Source of the DNA: Baffinella frigidus | Lineage: Eukaryota > Cryptophyceae > Cryptomonadales > Baffinellaceae | Direction of reading: 5' to 3' | NCBI GenBank assembly: GCA_026770585.1 | Contig: MU646467.1 | Span: forward strand, 517,797-533,268 | Length of the DNA: 15,472 bases | Part shown: positions 5,921 to 11,400 of the stretch, one piece after another | How positions within the stretch are numbered: the first letter of the stretch is position 1 | Layout: every line of letters starts with the position of its first letter | The notes under the pieces: model-generated | Told to the model about the DNA's origin: nothing | What the model saw: only the letters and a program-made list of their open reading frames with translations | The model's database searches: none | Program-made: the position numbers and the translations under genes

Positions 5921-8036
5921 TTCTACGTATCCATGTTTCTATCTATCTATCGAGTCCGATTGAGGAGGCGACCCCGAGCCCGAACCACCAGAGTGTGTAC
6001 CAGAACAGGTGCTCTGCTTTGGGGTGTAGTGGTGTAGGGGTTTAGGGTTTAGGGTTTAGGGTTTAGGGTTTAGGGTTTAGGGTTTAGGGTTTGCTGAGGG
6101 TTTAGGGTTTAGGGTTTAGGGTTTAGGGTTTGGGGTTTAGGGATTAGGGATTAGAGTTTAGGGTTTAGGGTTTAGTGCGAACCAGGTACCCTGGTTGGTT
6201 TGGGGTGTATGGTTTATGGTTTATGGTTTATGGTTTATGGTTTATGGTTTATGGTTTATGGTTCAGGGTTTGCTGAGGGTTTAGGGTTTAGGATTTAGGG
6301 TTTAGGGTTTAGGGTCTAGGGCGAACCAGCGGCGGCAAGGGACTCGGAGTGGGGCCCCTGGACGTTGGTCGCCACCAAGATCGCCACCAACTTCTAGCTC
6401 TCTCACGACGGCAACCAACATCTAGCTCTGTCTCAGTAAAACGCCAGCAACTTCTAGCTCTGTCTGCGTAAAACGCCAGCAACTTCTAGCTCTCTCCCAC
6501 TAAAACTGGGCTCGCCATAAAAGCATGTTAGAGGCCATTTTTAACTGCAGTTTCCGCTCTAAATGTGTTTTATGGCGAAGTGGCAGTGGCACGGGGGAGT
6601 GTGTGCACCGGCGGCGGCGAGGGACTCGGAGTGGGGCCCCTGCACGTGGGTCGCCACCACGATCGCCAGCAGCGCCAGGATCGTCGGGCCCGTCACCACC
6701 AGGTTCTCCGGGTTCACCAGCCACCTGCGGATTCGACGCTGTTGAGAACGTGTACAGGGGTACCTCGCTCATAAGAAACCGCCCCTCCTAGGACCCTACA
6801 GTAGGCCTATGCCTAGGGCCCTAGGCCTATGCCGAGGGCCCTATCGACCGTACCACTCAAAAGGCTACAGGGGACACTTTTGAACCGGAATTGGATCCTT
6901 TTCTTCGATTTGTATTGAAAAAGGTCACGTCCCTCCCCGGATATCCGGGGAAGATATACCCCGTAGCCTTTTGAGGCGGTTCTGTTGAGGAGGTGTACGG
7001 AAAGTGACGTGAGAACACATGTGGTGAGAGCATGCTCGACCCAGAGCCTTTTCACGCAGGATATATCGAATCGAAGCAGGAGAGAAGGATGGATCCTGGG
7101 CGAGCGGTGCGGGACCGCTCCCTCTCCGATCGCACGCAGCTTCGCGCCAGAAACCATCCACCATTCACTCTTCACACGGACCGAGGACGCCTTCCCCATG
7201 CAAACCTCCACGTTCGAATTTCTGCAAATCCCTGAAACTGAAAAGCTCTAGAAACCCACCTGACGGGGAGCTTGGAGATCTCGAAAACGGCGCCGGCGAA
7301 GTGGTAGAGGGTAGCCAGCGGGCTGCGGAACAGCGTGAGCTTCCGGATCTGGAGCGCCTCCTCCATCTCCTCGTCCGTGAAGGCGCGCTTCAGCGCCTTC
7401 TTGGCCTTGACCGCCCCGCCAGGAGACGCTTTCCCGACCTGCGGGACGCGCCCTCCTCTCACCGCCCGCCCGGTGGGAGGCTGTGGTGGGGCGCACCAGG
7501 CTGCGTCGTCCCGAGGGGGAGCTAGACGTGTTGGACCACGGAGCAAACGTGGGTGTGGTAACATGGTTTCAAAAGCTCAGTCCCACGAGGCCCGTCTTTC
7601 AAAAGGACCGCGCGCCGGTGAGCGGTTAGCAGACGGGGGAGAAATAGAGAGAGGGAGAGAGAGAGAGAGAGATCATGCAGTGACTGCGTTCGAAACAAGG
7701 TGGCTGGCCCACTGGGCCAGCGACGCCTCTGCACGGAGAATCCCGAGAGGATCCCAAAATCCGCGTTAGTCACCGCCAGGTAGGGGGAGGGATTCGGTCT
7801 GCAGGACAGCCGCGGCACCTAACGCGAGCCTGCTCATCCGAGAGCTGCCAAGATGTCATCGCGGGACTCACCGCAGGCGAAGCGGGCGCCTTGGAGCGTG
7901 AGCGGCGTGGCGCGGGCGATGCAGCGGATTTGGGCGCCGGGGAGGGCGAACGCCCAGTGGAACGTTTCCGCGAGGCGGCGGCCGACCGCGCGGGCGCGGG
8001 GCTCTTGGAGCGGGCGCTTCCTCCGCGCTTCGGCAT
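62..8036 (-). CDS. VMP1: VMP1-like ER membrane protein (VTT/DedA superfamily), 9 exons, C-terminus off window
   Basis: Split gene. Coding exons in transcription order are 8036-7872, 7438-7260, 6724-6609, 5765-5578, 4365-4276, 3374-3291, 2155-2028, 855-711 and 144-62. All introns are GT-AG and every junction keeps phase, giving about 392 residues without a stop. Family landmarks appear in the family order: a basic N-terminus, KLTLFRSPLATLYHF (near 97-111), a first membrane segment (about 122-140), GLGTGAHT (173-180), WGIGTALGELPPY (250-262), an acidic linker DEDFEEL (275-281), and GFWGVLLMASYPNALFD (317-333) followed by CGHF and IGKGLIKAPMQ. VMP1 is known as an ER multi-spanning protein with lipid scramblase activity needed for autophagosome formation and ER contact sites; that role is inferred here. 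The last part of the family sequence must lie left of position 1. Many introns carry partial exon copies, but the ORF is intact, so a functional gene is likely. Confidence 0.9.
182..352. mobile_element. MITE-like inverted repeat in VMP1 intron 8
   Basis: Long imperfect arms pair 182-252 with 288-352. Outer ends are CCTCGTGGA and TCCACGAGG; the inner arms include TTATCCGGGGAAACCTAG and GAAAATTACTACA. It is AT-richer than the gene. No coding capacity was seen. No convincing target duplication was found. Confidence 0.8.
353..710 (-). other. Rest of VMP1 intron 8
   Basis: No telomere-like arrays, echoes or genes seen between the MITE and exon 8. A locally repeated GGGTGGTCAtCACC-type patch lies at 430-470. 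Confidence 0.5.
711..855 (-). CDS. VMP1: VMP1 exon 8: PNALFD / CGHF / IGKGLIK region
   Basis: One base completes Gly317, then 48 codons from FWGVLLMASYPNALFD through MCGLCCGHFQMPMWSFLAAT to TIGKGLIKAPMQ. This aligns without gaps to the family's GFFG...ASIPNPLFDLAGxxCGxF, (W/F)xFFxATLIGKAxIK and xIQ. The acceptor is CCACCAG|GTTC and the donor CAG|GTCCCC, phase 0. Two clear 5'-edge echoes (921-945, 1000-1034) and a possible short one (1193-1201) lie upstream. Confidence 0.95.
921..945 (-). repeat. Echo of VMP1 exon 8, 5' edge (copy 1)
   Basis: GGCAG|GTTCTGGGGGGTG and the next 12 bases match the start of exon 8, with acceptor AG preserved. The match stops abruptly. It lies upstream of the true exon on the sense strand. 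Confidence 0.85.
1000..1034 (-). repeat. Echo of VMP1 exon 8, 5' edge (copy 2)
   Basis: Thirty-five bases after CACCAG match the exon 8 start, including codons for FWGVLLMAS, then diverge. It is preceded on the sense strand by CCCTAAACCCCTAACCCC. A shorter possible copy (GGCAG|GTTCTGG) ends at 1193. Confidence 0.88.
1046..1190 (-). repeat. Telomere-like array in VMP1 intron 7
   Basis: Degenerate TTTAGGG units on the plus strand, so CCCTAAA on the sense strand of the gene. Variants include GGGGTGTAGG and GGGTTGAG units. Confidence 0.9.
1428..1574. mobile_element. MITE-like element with CTAGCTCTG ends (copy 1)
   Basis: Terminal arms CTGTCTAGCTCTGCCTGAG (1428-1446) and CTCAGACAGAGCTAGACAG (1556-1574). 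Inside, CTCC/GGAG stems near 1457-1484. A solo end follows at 1581. The same ends recur near 1975, 6395-6500, 9103-9275 and 14056-14125. Confidence 0.75.
1600..2027 (-). repeat. 21-bp minisatellite flanking an exon 7 echo
   Basis: About twenty diverged units of the type GTGTGTCTAGGAAGCAnnCGA occupy 1600-1770 and 1860-2027. They start right at the exon 7 donor (sense GTGCTTCC...). They translate as repeats such as CFLDTLV but hold no supported gene. The two blocks flank the exon 7 3'-edge echo. Confidence 0.85.
1772..1852 (-). repeat. Echo of VMP1 exon 7, 3' edge
   Basis: About 81 bases nearly identical to the end of exon 7 (codons for AGLLASVMAAFKTMEKFMID then FLKNH), with donor CGG|GTGTGT. 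It lies 256 bp downstream of the true exon end. The 5' part of the exon is missing. Confidence 0.93.
2028..2155 (-). CDS. VMP1: VMP1 exon 7: acidic linker and helix
   Basis: Encodes DEDFEELMKAVEGKPQGAGL then LASVMAAFKTMEKFMIDFLKNH plus 2 nt. It corresponds to the family's acidic (Y)xEFEEML segment and following amphipathic helix. The acceptor ATATCAG|GATGAG is preceded by CCCTAACCCCCTAACCCC on the sense strand. The donor is CACGG|GTGCTT, followed by a 21-bp minisatellite. Echoes: 5' edge at 2333-2398 (upstream), 3' edge at 1772-1852 (downstream). Confidence 0.9.
2161..2215 (-). repeat. Telomere-like tract before the exon 7 acceptor
   Basis: GGGGTTAGGGGGTTAGGGTT followed by GTTCGGG units. On the sense strand these are C-rich and end within about ten bases of the acceptor. 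Confidence 0.85.
2333..2398 (-). repeat. Echo of VMP1 exon 7, 5' edge
   Basis: Acceptor CCACAG|GATGAG plus about 66 bases encoding DEDFEELMKAVEGKLQGAGL, then divergence. It lies upstream of the true exon. CCCTAAAAGTGAACCCTAAC precedes the acceptor on the sense strand. Confidence 0.93.
2430..2502 (-). repeat. Homogeneous heptamer array (TTGAGTG)n
   Basis: About ten near-perfect 7-bp units, ACTCAAC on the sense strand. The unit length equals that of the telomere-like repeats and the array joins TTTAGGG units at 2405-2429. Short pieces recur at 3723-3736. Confidence 0.92.
2612..2666 (-). repeat. Echo of VMP1 exon 6, 3' edge (distal copy)
   Basis: Codons for GELPPYLVSFSASVAGEK with the GTCCTC donor are kept. 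The exon's 5' part is replaced by unrelated sequence. Confidence 0.92.
2780..2860 (-). repeat. Degenerate telomere-like tract
   Basis: Units such as GGTTTAT, GGTTTAG, GGTGTAG and GGGTTTA on the plus strand; C-rich on the sense strand. It ends just before the exon 6 echo at 2871. Confidence 0.8.
2871..2913 (-). repeat. Echo of VMP1 exon 6, 3' edge (proximal copy)
   Basis: Forty-three bases encode PPYLVSFSASVAGEK with the GTCCTC donor, one base changed in the Val-Ser codons. It is downstream of the true exon. Confidence 0.92.
2983..3015 (-). repeat. Echo of VMP1 exon 6, internal piece
   Basis: Matches the GIGTALGELPP codons with one change. Neither splice edge is kept. It lies downstream of the exon. 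Confidence 0.8.
3023..3061. repeat. Hairpin, 16-bp arms
   Basis: GGTCACGTTCCCCACG pairs with CGTGGGGGACGTGACC, one mismatch, with a 7-base loop. It sits within VMP1 intron 6; function unknown. Confidence 0.75.
3291..3374 (-). CDS. VMP1: VMP1 exon 6: WGIGTALGELPPY signature
   Basis: Twenty-eight codons, IVVWGIGTALGELPPYLVS then FSASVAGEK, phase 0 to phase 0. GTA(I/L)GELPPY is the family hallmark with its conserved acidic residue. The acceptor is an odd G-rich GGGTAG|ATT and the donor is AAG|GTCCTC. This is the only copy holding the whole exon; partial copies lie upstream (3432-3442, 3592-3615, 3692-3711) and downstream (2983-3015, 2871-2913, 2612-2666). Confidence 0.93.
3432..3442 (-). repeat. 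Echo of VMP1 exon 6, 5' edge (shortest)
   Basis: GTGCAG|ATTGTGGTGTG, then divergence to ATCCGAG. Eleven exon bases and the acceptor are kept, with the same G-rich stretch before it as in the true site. Confidence 0.7.
3592..3711 (-). repeat. Two echoes of VMP1 exon 6, 5' edge
   Basis: Copies at 3592-3615 (GCAG|ATTGTGGTGTGGGGC, 24 exon bases) and 3692-3711 (GTAG|ATTGTGGTGTGGGGC, 20 exon bases). Both are followed by CCCACAGAGAAACC-type spacers, so the array 3375-3720 is a tandem series of junction copies. Units share CCATTTGCGCGTCAG and TCTCGGATCACAC. Confidence 0.85.
3768..3800. repeat. Perfect 14-bp hairpin
   Basis: GAGACCATGGGGCT and AGCCCCATGGTCTC separated by GACGT. Followed by CGGATCACACC, the tail of the tandem units at 3429 and 3530. 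Confidence 0.85.
4016..4161. mobile_element. MITE-like element, AT-rich
   Basis: Ends CAGGATCT and AGATCCTG; inner arms AAAGCAACTCGT and ACGAGTTGCTTT. It lies in an AT-rich part (3830-4165) of VMP1 intron 5 in which I see no gene. Confidence 0.75.
4276..4365 (-). CDS. VMP1: VMP1 exon 5
   Basis: Thirty codons, LADAFIIPKTPASSG...YREMFYP, phase 0 at both ends. It has a good acceptor (CCCCTTGCAG) and donor CCG|GTACGC. It fills the variable loop between the LGPHI and WGIGTA motifs, where relatives also have a Pro/Ser-rich segment with a W-x-x motif. Sequence similarity alone is weak; phase, splice sites and order support it. Relatives have a short VQLEA-like segment next; its absence here may mean that a tiny exon was missed. 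No echoes were seen. Confidence 0.75.
4558..4725. mobile_element. MITE-like element in VMP1 intron 4
   Basis: Arms CGGAAGCGTCTAGCTGTGAAA and its complement at 4704-4725, with inner arms CCTGAGGCGGAT and ATCCGCCTCAGG. About 168 bp. A direct copy of the inner motif (CTGAAGCGGACCAAATCT) lies just outside at 4751. Confidence 0.85.
4896..4975. repeat. Dispersed short palindromic repeat
   Basis: AAAAAGTTGACGGATTTGTA paired with AAAGTGTCAACTT, then GAGAATAGTCCGTCAAT. The same unit recurs at 10700-10775 and as the ends of the element at 14113-14373. Confidence 0.6.
5217..5560 (-). repeat. Direct duplication, each copy followed by a telomere-like array
   Basis: About 90 bp (GGCCACCCTGAGCATCGATC... 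to GAGTGGGA(C/T)(C/T)CGCTTGGGG) occurs at 5217-5310 and 5412-5500. Each copy is followed by TTTAGGG units (about 5325-5361 and 5499-5548), then by TTTACTGTTCAGGG. The whole array-plus-unit block was duplicated. Confidence 0.9.
5578..5765 (-). CDS. VMP1: VMP1 exon 4: WWFGLGVASSIGLGTG core
   Basis: Two bases complete Glu154, then 62 codons. The stretch FWYTVWWFGLGVASSIGLG followed by TGAHTGTLFLFPHI is the most diagnostic part of the family, in which xWxALGxxSSIGLG(S/T)GLHT and YLGPHI are typical. It ends SFTPK in phase 0. The acceptor is CCGGCAG|AG and the donor AAG|GTACCC, which runs directly into degenerate then perfect CCCTAAA repeats. A 63-bp 5'-edge echo sits upstream at 5951-6013. Confidence 0.95.
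5820..5950. repeat. (TCTATA)n / (TCTA)n microsatellite
   Basis: Runs of TTTC, then TCTATA and TCTA, interrupted near 5870-5880 and 5919-5939. It truncates the exon 4 echo at its right. Confidence 0.95.
5951..6013 (-). repeat. Echo of VMP1 exon 4, 5' edge
   Basis: Acceptor AAAGCAG|AGCACC plus 63 exon bases encoding HLFWYTLWWFGLGVASSIGL, mostly with silent changes. It ends at the microsatellite. It is upstream of the true exon. Confidence 0.95.
6025..6320 (-). repeat. Longest telomere-like block, with GGTTTAT subarray
   Basis: Near-perfect TTTAGGG units at 6038-6175 and 6270-6320 flank a homogeneous (GGTTTAT)n block at 6211-6263. GCGAACCAG(G/C) occurs at both ends (6177, 6321). All units are C-rich on the sense strand. 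Confidence 0.95.
6327..6385 (-). repeat. Echo of VMP1 exon 3, 3' edge
   Basis: About 59 bases match the end of exon 3 (VQGPHSESLAAA kept), with donor GCTG|GTTCGC followed immediately by CCCTAGACCCTAAACCC. It is downstream of the true exon. Confidence 0.93.
6393..6500. repeat. Tandem CTAGCTCT-containing units
   Basis: Four units of about 30-36 bp, each with CTAGCTCT(G/C) and AACGCCAGCAACTT-like spacers. They share the CTAGCTCTG end seen on several MITE-like elements in the window. Confidence 0.75.
6609..6724 (-). CDS. VMP1: VMP1 exon 3: first membrane segment
   Basis: Starts with one base completing Arg115, then WLVNPENLVVTG and a hydrophobic helix (TILALLAIVVAT), then VQGPHSESLAAA. The QGPH motif corresponds to the family's (D/E)GPH/GPHQ after its first helix. 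The acceptor is CGCAG|GTGG and the donor GCCG|GTGCAC, phase 1. A 3'-edge echo lies downstream at 6327-6385. Confidence 0.88.
6850..6985. mobile_element. MITE-like element in VMP1 intron 2
   Basis: Arms CTCAAAAGGCTACAGGGG (6856-6873) and CCCCGTAGCCTTTTGAGG (6959-6976) around a palindrome CCCCGGATATCCGGGG. The left neighbour (6780-6845) holds CCTAGGGCCCTAGG-type palindromic repeats. Confidence 0.75.
7260..7438 (-). CDS. VMP1: VMP1 exon 2
   Basis: Encodes 59 codons plus 2 nt, starting VGKASPGG and ending ISKLPV(R). The acceptor is CGCAG|GTCGGG and the donor CAG|GTGGGT. EEALQIRKLTLFRSPLATLY matches the VMP1 region before the first membrane helix, where other family members have a charged stretch, then NLTLW and a PLxTLxYF-like motif. 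A basic and acidic segment (KAKKALKRAFTDEEMEEA) precedes it. No echo of this exon was seen. Confidence 0.85.
7439..7871 (-). other. VMP1 intron 1
   Basis: A 433-bp GC-rich intron with a GTGAGT donor and CGCAG acceptor. It contains a (GA)n tract near 7642-7673. I see no exon echoes, telomere-like arrays or clear inverted repeats. Confidence 0.7.
7872..8036 (-). CDS. VMP1: VMP1 exon 1: basic Ser/Pro/Ala-rich N-terminus
   Basis: This exon encodes 55 residues starting MPKRGGSARSKSP. It is rich in Lys/Arg with repeated SPAP-like motifs and is probably a disordered cytosolic tail. The ATG at 8036 is the first in frame; the frame stays open only a few codons further upstream and without an ATG. The donor after GCG is GTGAGT, the only full-consensus donor in the window. 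It ends in phase 0 and fits exon 2. Assignment rests on position, phase and composition, since this part of the family is poorly conserved. Confidence 0.7.
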
Positions 8037-8237
8037 GGTTGTCAAAGGAGAGGGGCGGATGACAGACGACGGGACCGCACGCGACTACGCCCGTGGGAGC
8101 GAAAGGTGGAATTGACATTTGGATCGGGGGGCTGGTGCACTGCTGTCAACTTTTGGATAAGCTTAAAGGGTTTTTGAAGCACTCGCACCCGAGTCGCGCT
8201 CGCGCCGCTCTCTGTCCGTCTGTTCATATCCCTCGAG
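8037..8237. promoter_or_regulatory. Shared upstream region of two divergent genes
   Basis: Only 201 bp separate the two start codons, so 5' UTRs and promoters of both genes must be here. I see no clear TATA box. A GC-box-like GGGGCGG lies at 8052-8058 and an AT-richer ATAAGCTTAAAGG near 8156. Positions 8112-8160 resemble a dispersed short palindromic repeat (TTGACAT...GTCAACTTT) also present at 4896-4975, 10700-10775 and 14113-14373. Confidence 0.6.
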
Positions 8238-8426
8238 ATGAACACCCACGGCATGAACCCCTTCGCGATGGCGACCTCCGTCAAGGCTGCGTCCGCCGCC
8301 CCCGCCAAATCCAAGGATTCCAGCACCCCCTATGGCTTTCTGAGGGACATGGCACTCGGGGGCACATCCGGCGTCACGGCCAAGACTATTTGCGCCCCCC
8401 TGGAGCGCGCCAAGATCCTCCTCCAG
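8238..8426 (+). CDS. ADP/ATP carrier exon 1
   Basis: Sixty-three codons from [15 protein letters not shown] to [12 protein letters not shown]. Residues 33-63 ([20 protein letters not shown] then APLERAK) form helix 1 and the first carrier motif. In-frame Met6 and Met11 are alternative starts; ATG 8238 is the first in the open frame. The donor is CAG|GTTCGG, phase 0. Confidence 0.9.
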
Positions 8427-11400
8427 GTTCGGCCCGTCCTCTTGCGCCTCTTCACACCCTCCTCTGCTGGGTGAGTCGTCCTTTTTGCGACGAGGTGCCG
8501 CGCATGTCTATTCTCCTCGTGCGCGTCTCCTGGCCGAAACGAGGGGGCTCCACGGCACAGCGCGCGGCGAGCAGGAGGGCTGGCTGCATAACCCTGCCCT
8601 GGAGATTGGGAAGGGCATACCAGAAATCTTGCCGTGAATGTCGCAGGCTTGCCCCTCCAGGATGCCTGGTCCGGCCACCTTGTTCCTTTTCCTGAAAGGC
8701 AGATGCATGCGGTTCGGTGCAGGTCCAGAGCCTGGCTGCTGACGGAACCAAGTACAAGGGGATGATGGATGCTCTCGTGCGGGTGCCCAAGGAGCAGGGG
8801 GTGCGACCCCTGGACCCTGCTTCCTGCCCCTCCCTCTCTGACTCCCTGTTGATCGCCGGGGACATGACATGCGGGGTCAGAGGAGGGGGGAGAGTGATCC
8901 GCGAGGCAGGGCAGTAGGCGAGGCAGGACAGTATAGTGCTGGTGTCGCGAGCGCGACGACGTGAGAGGTAATTCAGGGACTCGTATGCGAGTAAGCCAAG
9001 GCCCGGCGTTGGGACTAGGTCAAACTATTCCTCCAGACAGGATGGTTCCATCGTTCCAGACACCCTGATTCCGGCGTGAACCTAATTTCCGCGTTCCGTA
9101 GGGTCTAGCGCTGCCTCAGTTTATCTGGGCTCCTCATTAAATAAATTTAGCTGCTCTTTGTACTGGAGCGTTTGTACGAAGTCCTGATCCAATGTATTTA
9201 ACAAGGAGACCAGAGTACCAGAGGCAAAGCTAGGTTTTCAAGGAGGAGCCCAGATTAACAGAGGCAGAGACAGAGGTAACGCCGAAAGTCGGAGCTAGAA
9301 CCGCGCTGACCCGCGCACGTGCCGGCAGGCTTGCACGTTCATAGGCTAACGGCCTGAAAATGGGGTAGTGGGGCCTACGGCATTGCCTAGGAACTCCTAC
9401 CGTAGGCCGAGGGATCCTAGGACCAAAAAGTCTCGGCCTACGGTAGGAGGCCCTAGGCAATGCCGTAGGCCTAACTACCCCATTTTCAGGCCGTTACCCT
9501 ATCAACGTTGTCCACCAAGACACAGGACGCACCAGGCGTATCCGGTGTTGTCAAATGCATGGTGGCCACGTTGCTTTCGATCCGTGATACACGCACGTTC
9601 CCCTCTCAAGAGGTGATGGCGCTGCGGCGTGGAAGCCTCTCCAACCGCCTGCGCTACTTGACAAACACATGGTGACCGCGTTGGTTTCGATCCGTAATAA
9701 CCGCACGTTGTCCTCAGGAAAGCGATCATCTAATGGCTCCAATCACCGATTCGGCAGGTGACGGCTCTGTGTCGCGGAAACTTCTTCTTTATTACCCTCA
9801 CATGGCGTGCGCCATGGGGACCTCGAGAGAGGCCCCCCAGCCTTTTGAAAAGTGATCAACTTAATACTACTCTAATACCGCGATGTGGCGGGCGGGCTTG
9901 ACTCCTTGTCGCGGAAACCTCTCCCACTGCCTGCGCTACTTCGTATGTGTACCGGGAATCCTTTGTACGTGTATCGGAAATTCTTCGTATTTGTACCGGA
10001 AATTCAGATGTGTTCCGGAGATCCTTACGCGATGAATACGGCAGGTTGTAATTTATGAGGTAACCGATCACCTAATGGCTCCTATCACCGATACGGCAGG
10101 TGATGGCGCTGTGGCGCGGAAACCTCTCCAACTGCCTGCGCTACTTCCCGACGCAGGCTATGAACTTCGCGTTCAAAGAGCGCTACCAGAAAATATTTGT
10201 CCGCCCGCGGGAGGAGGTGCACCCTAAACCCTAATCCCTAATCCCTAATCCCTAAACCCTAAACCCTAAACCCTAAACCCTAAACCCTCTCCTCCCCCCC
10301 CCCTCCCCCTGGAATGTTGTTTCCATCGTTGATGAGGACGTTTGCGTAATTGCCTCGCGTGAATGCTGAATACTTCCCCCCCCCCCCCCCAAGAGCGCTA
10401 CCAAAAAATATGTGTCCGCCCGCGGGAGGAGGTGCCCCCCCCCCCCCCCNNNNNNNNNNNNNNNNNNNNNNNCCCGCAACAGATCGGTCCGTTCATCTTC
10501 GTGGGACGAATTACGGATTGCTCGGTACAAAGACATCTTATTAGCCGCCATTTCAACCAGATTTATGGTCGAACTTGCCTCCGAAGCCCACTGTCCACAC
10601 AGCGGTCTACGAAGGGATTTTCGGGCAGGACATTCCCGAGTTTCCGTTACCTTATCCTAGGAACCCCCCCTACGTCCCTTCGGGAACCCCCCTATGCCCC
10701 TCTGCCTCACTCGGACTTACCGATTATTTCCAAGTTGCATGCTGGGTTTACGGTACAAATCCTTCAACTTTCCCGCTCCACAGCGCCCGAGCCCACCAAA
10801 CCGCTTACCCCAAATAGACTGAGACCGAGCAAGGATCCTTGAGGTCCTTTAGGTGCTTCCAGCTCCCAACATAGGCGGACACTGGAACTTGTTCTGCGGA
10901 AATTACTAAGCGTCACTGGTTCAGGTGGGGTTCTGGCTGTGGTTCGGGGGGTTCCTCGCAGCTGGCGGCGCCGCTGGCGCGACCGCCCTCACTGTCAGCT
11001 ACCCTCTGGAGTTCACGTAACCCCCAAACCCTGAGCCCTAAACCCGAAACCCGAAACCCGAAACACGAAACCCAAAACCTTGAACCCGAAATCCGCGACC
11101 GCCCTCACCGTCGTCAGCTGAACCCTCGAGTTCACGTAACCCCCAAACCCTGAGCCCTGAACCCTAAACCCCAAACCCTAAACCCTAAAACCCCAAACCC
11201 TAAAACCTAAAACCTAAACCCGAAACCCGAAACCCGAAACCCGAAACCCGAAACCCTACACCCAAAACCCTAAACCCCAAACCCTCAACCCCAAACCCTA
11301 CACTCTAAATCAGGTACACGCGCCTGGCCGCGGACACGGGGCACGGGCACGGAGCGGCGGCTGGGGTAACCCTGCACCCCAAACCCTGCACCCTACACCC

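Noticed and set aside
1046-6320. A true chromosome end
   Set aside because: Arrays are short, degenerate and interrupted, lie inside introns, and point in opposite directions in the two genes.
6500-6791. Plus- and minus-strand ORFs of about 90 codons around 6500-6790
   Set aside because: They cover VMP1 exon 3 in wrong frames or antisense and run into dispersed repeats.
8042-8695. 200-codon plus-strand ORF across 8093-8695
   Set aside because: It overlaps carrier exon 1 in another frame and runs into intron 1; the composition looks like GC-rich noise.
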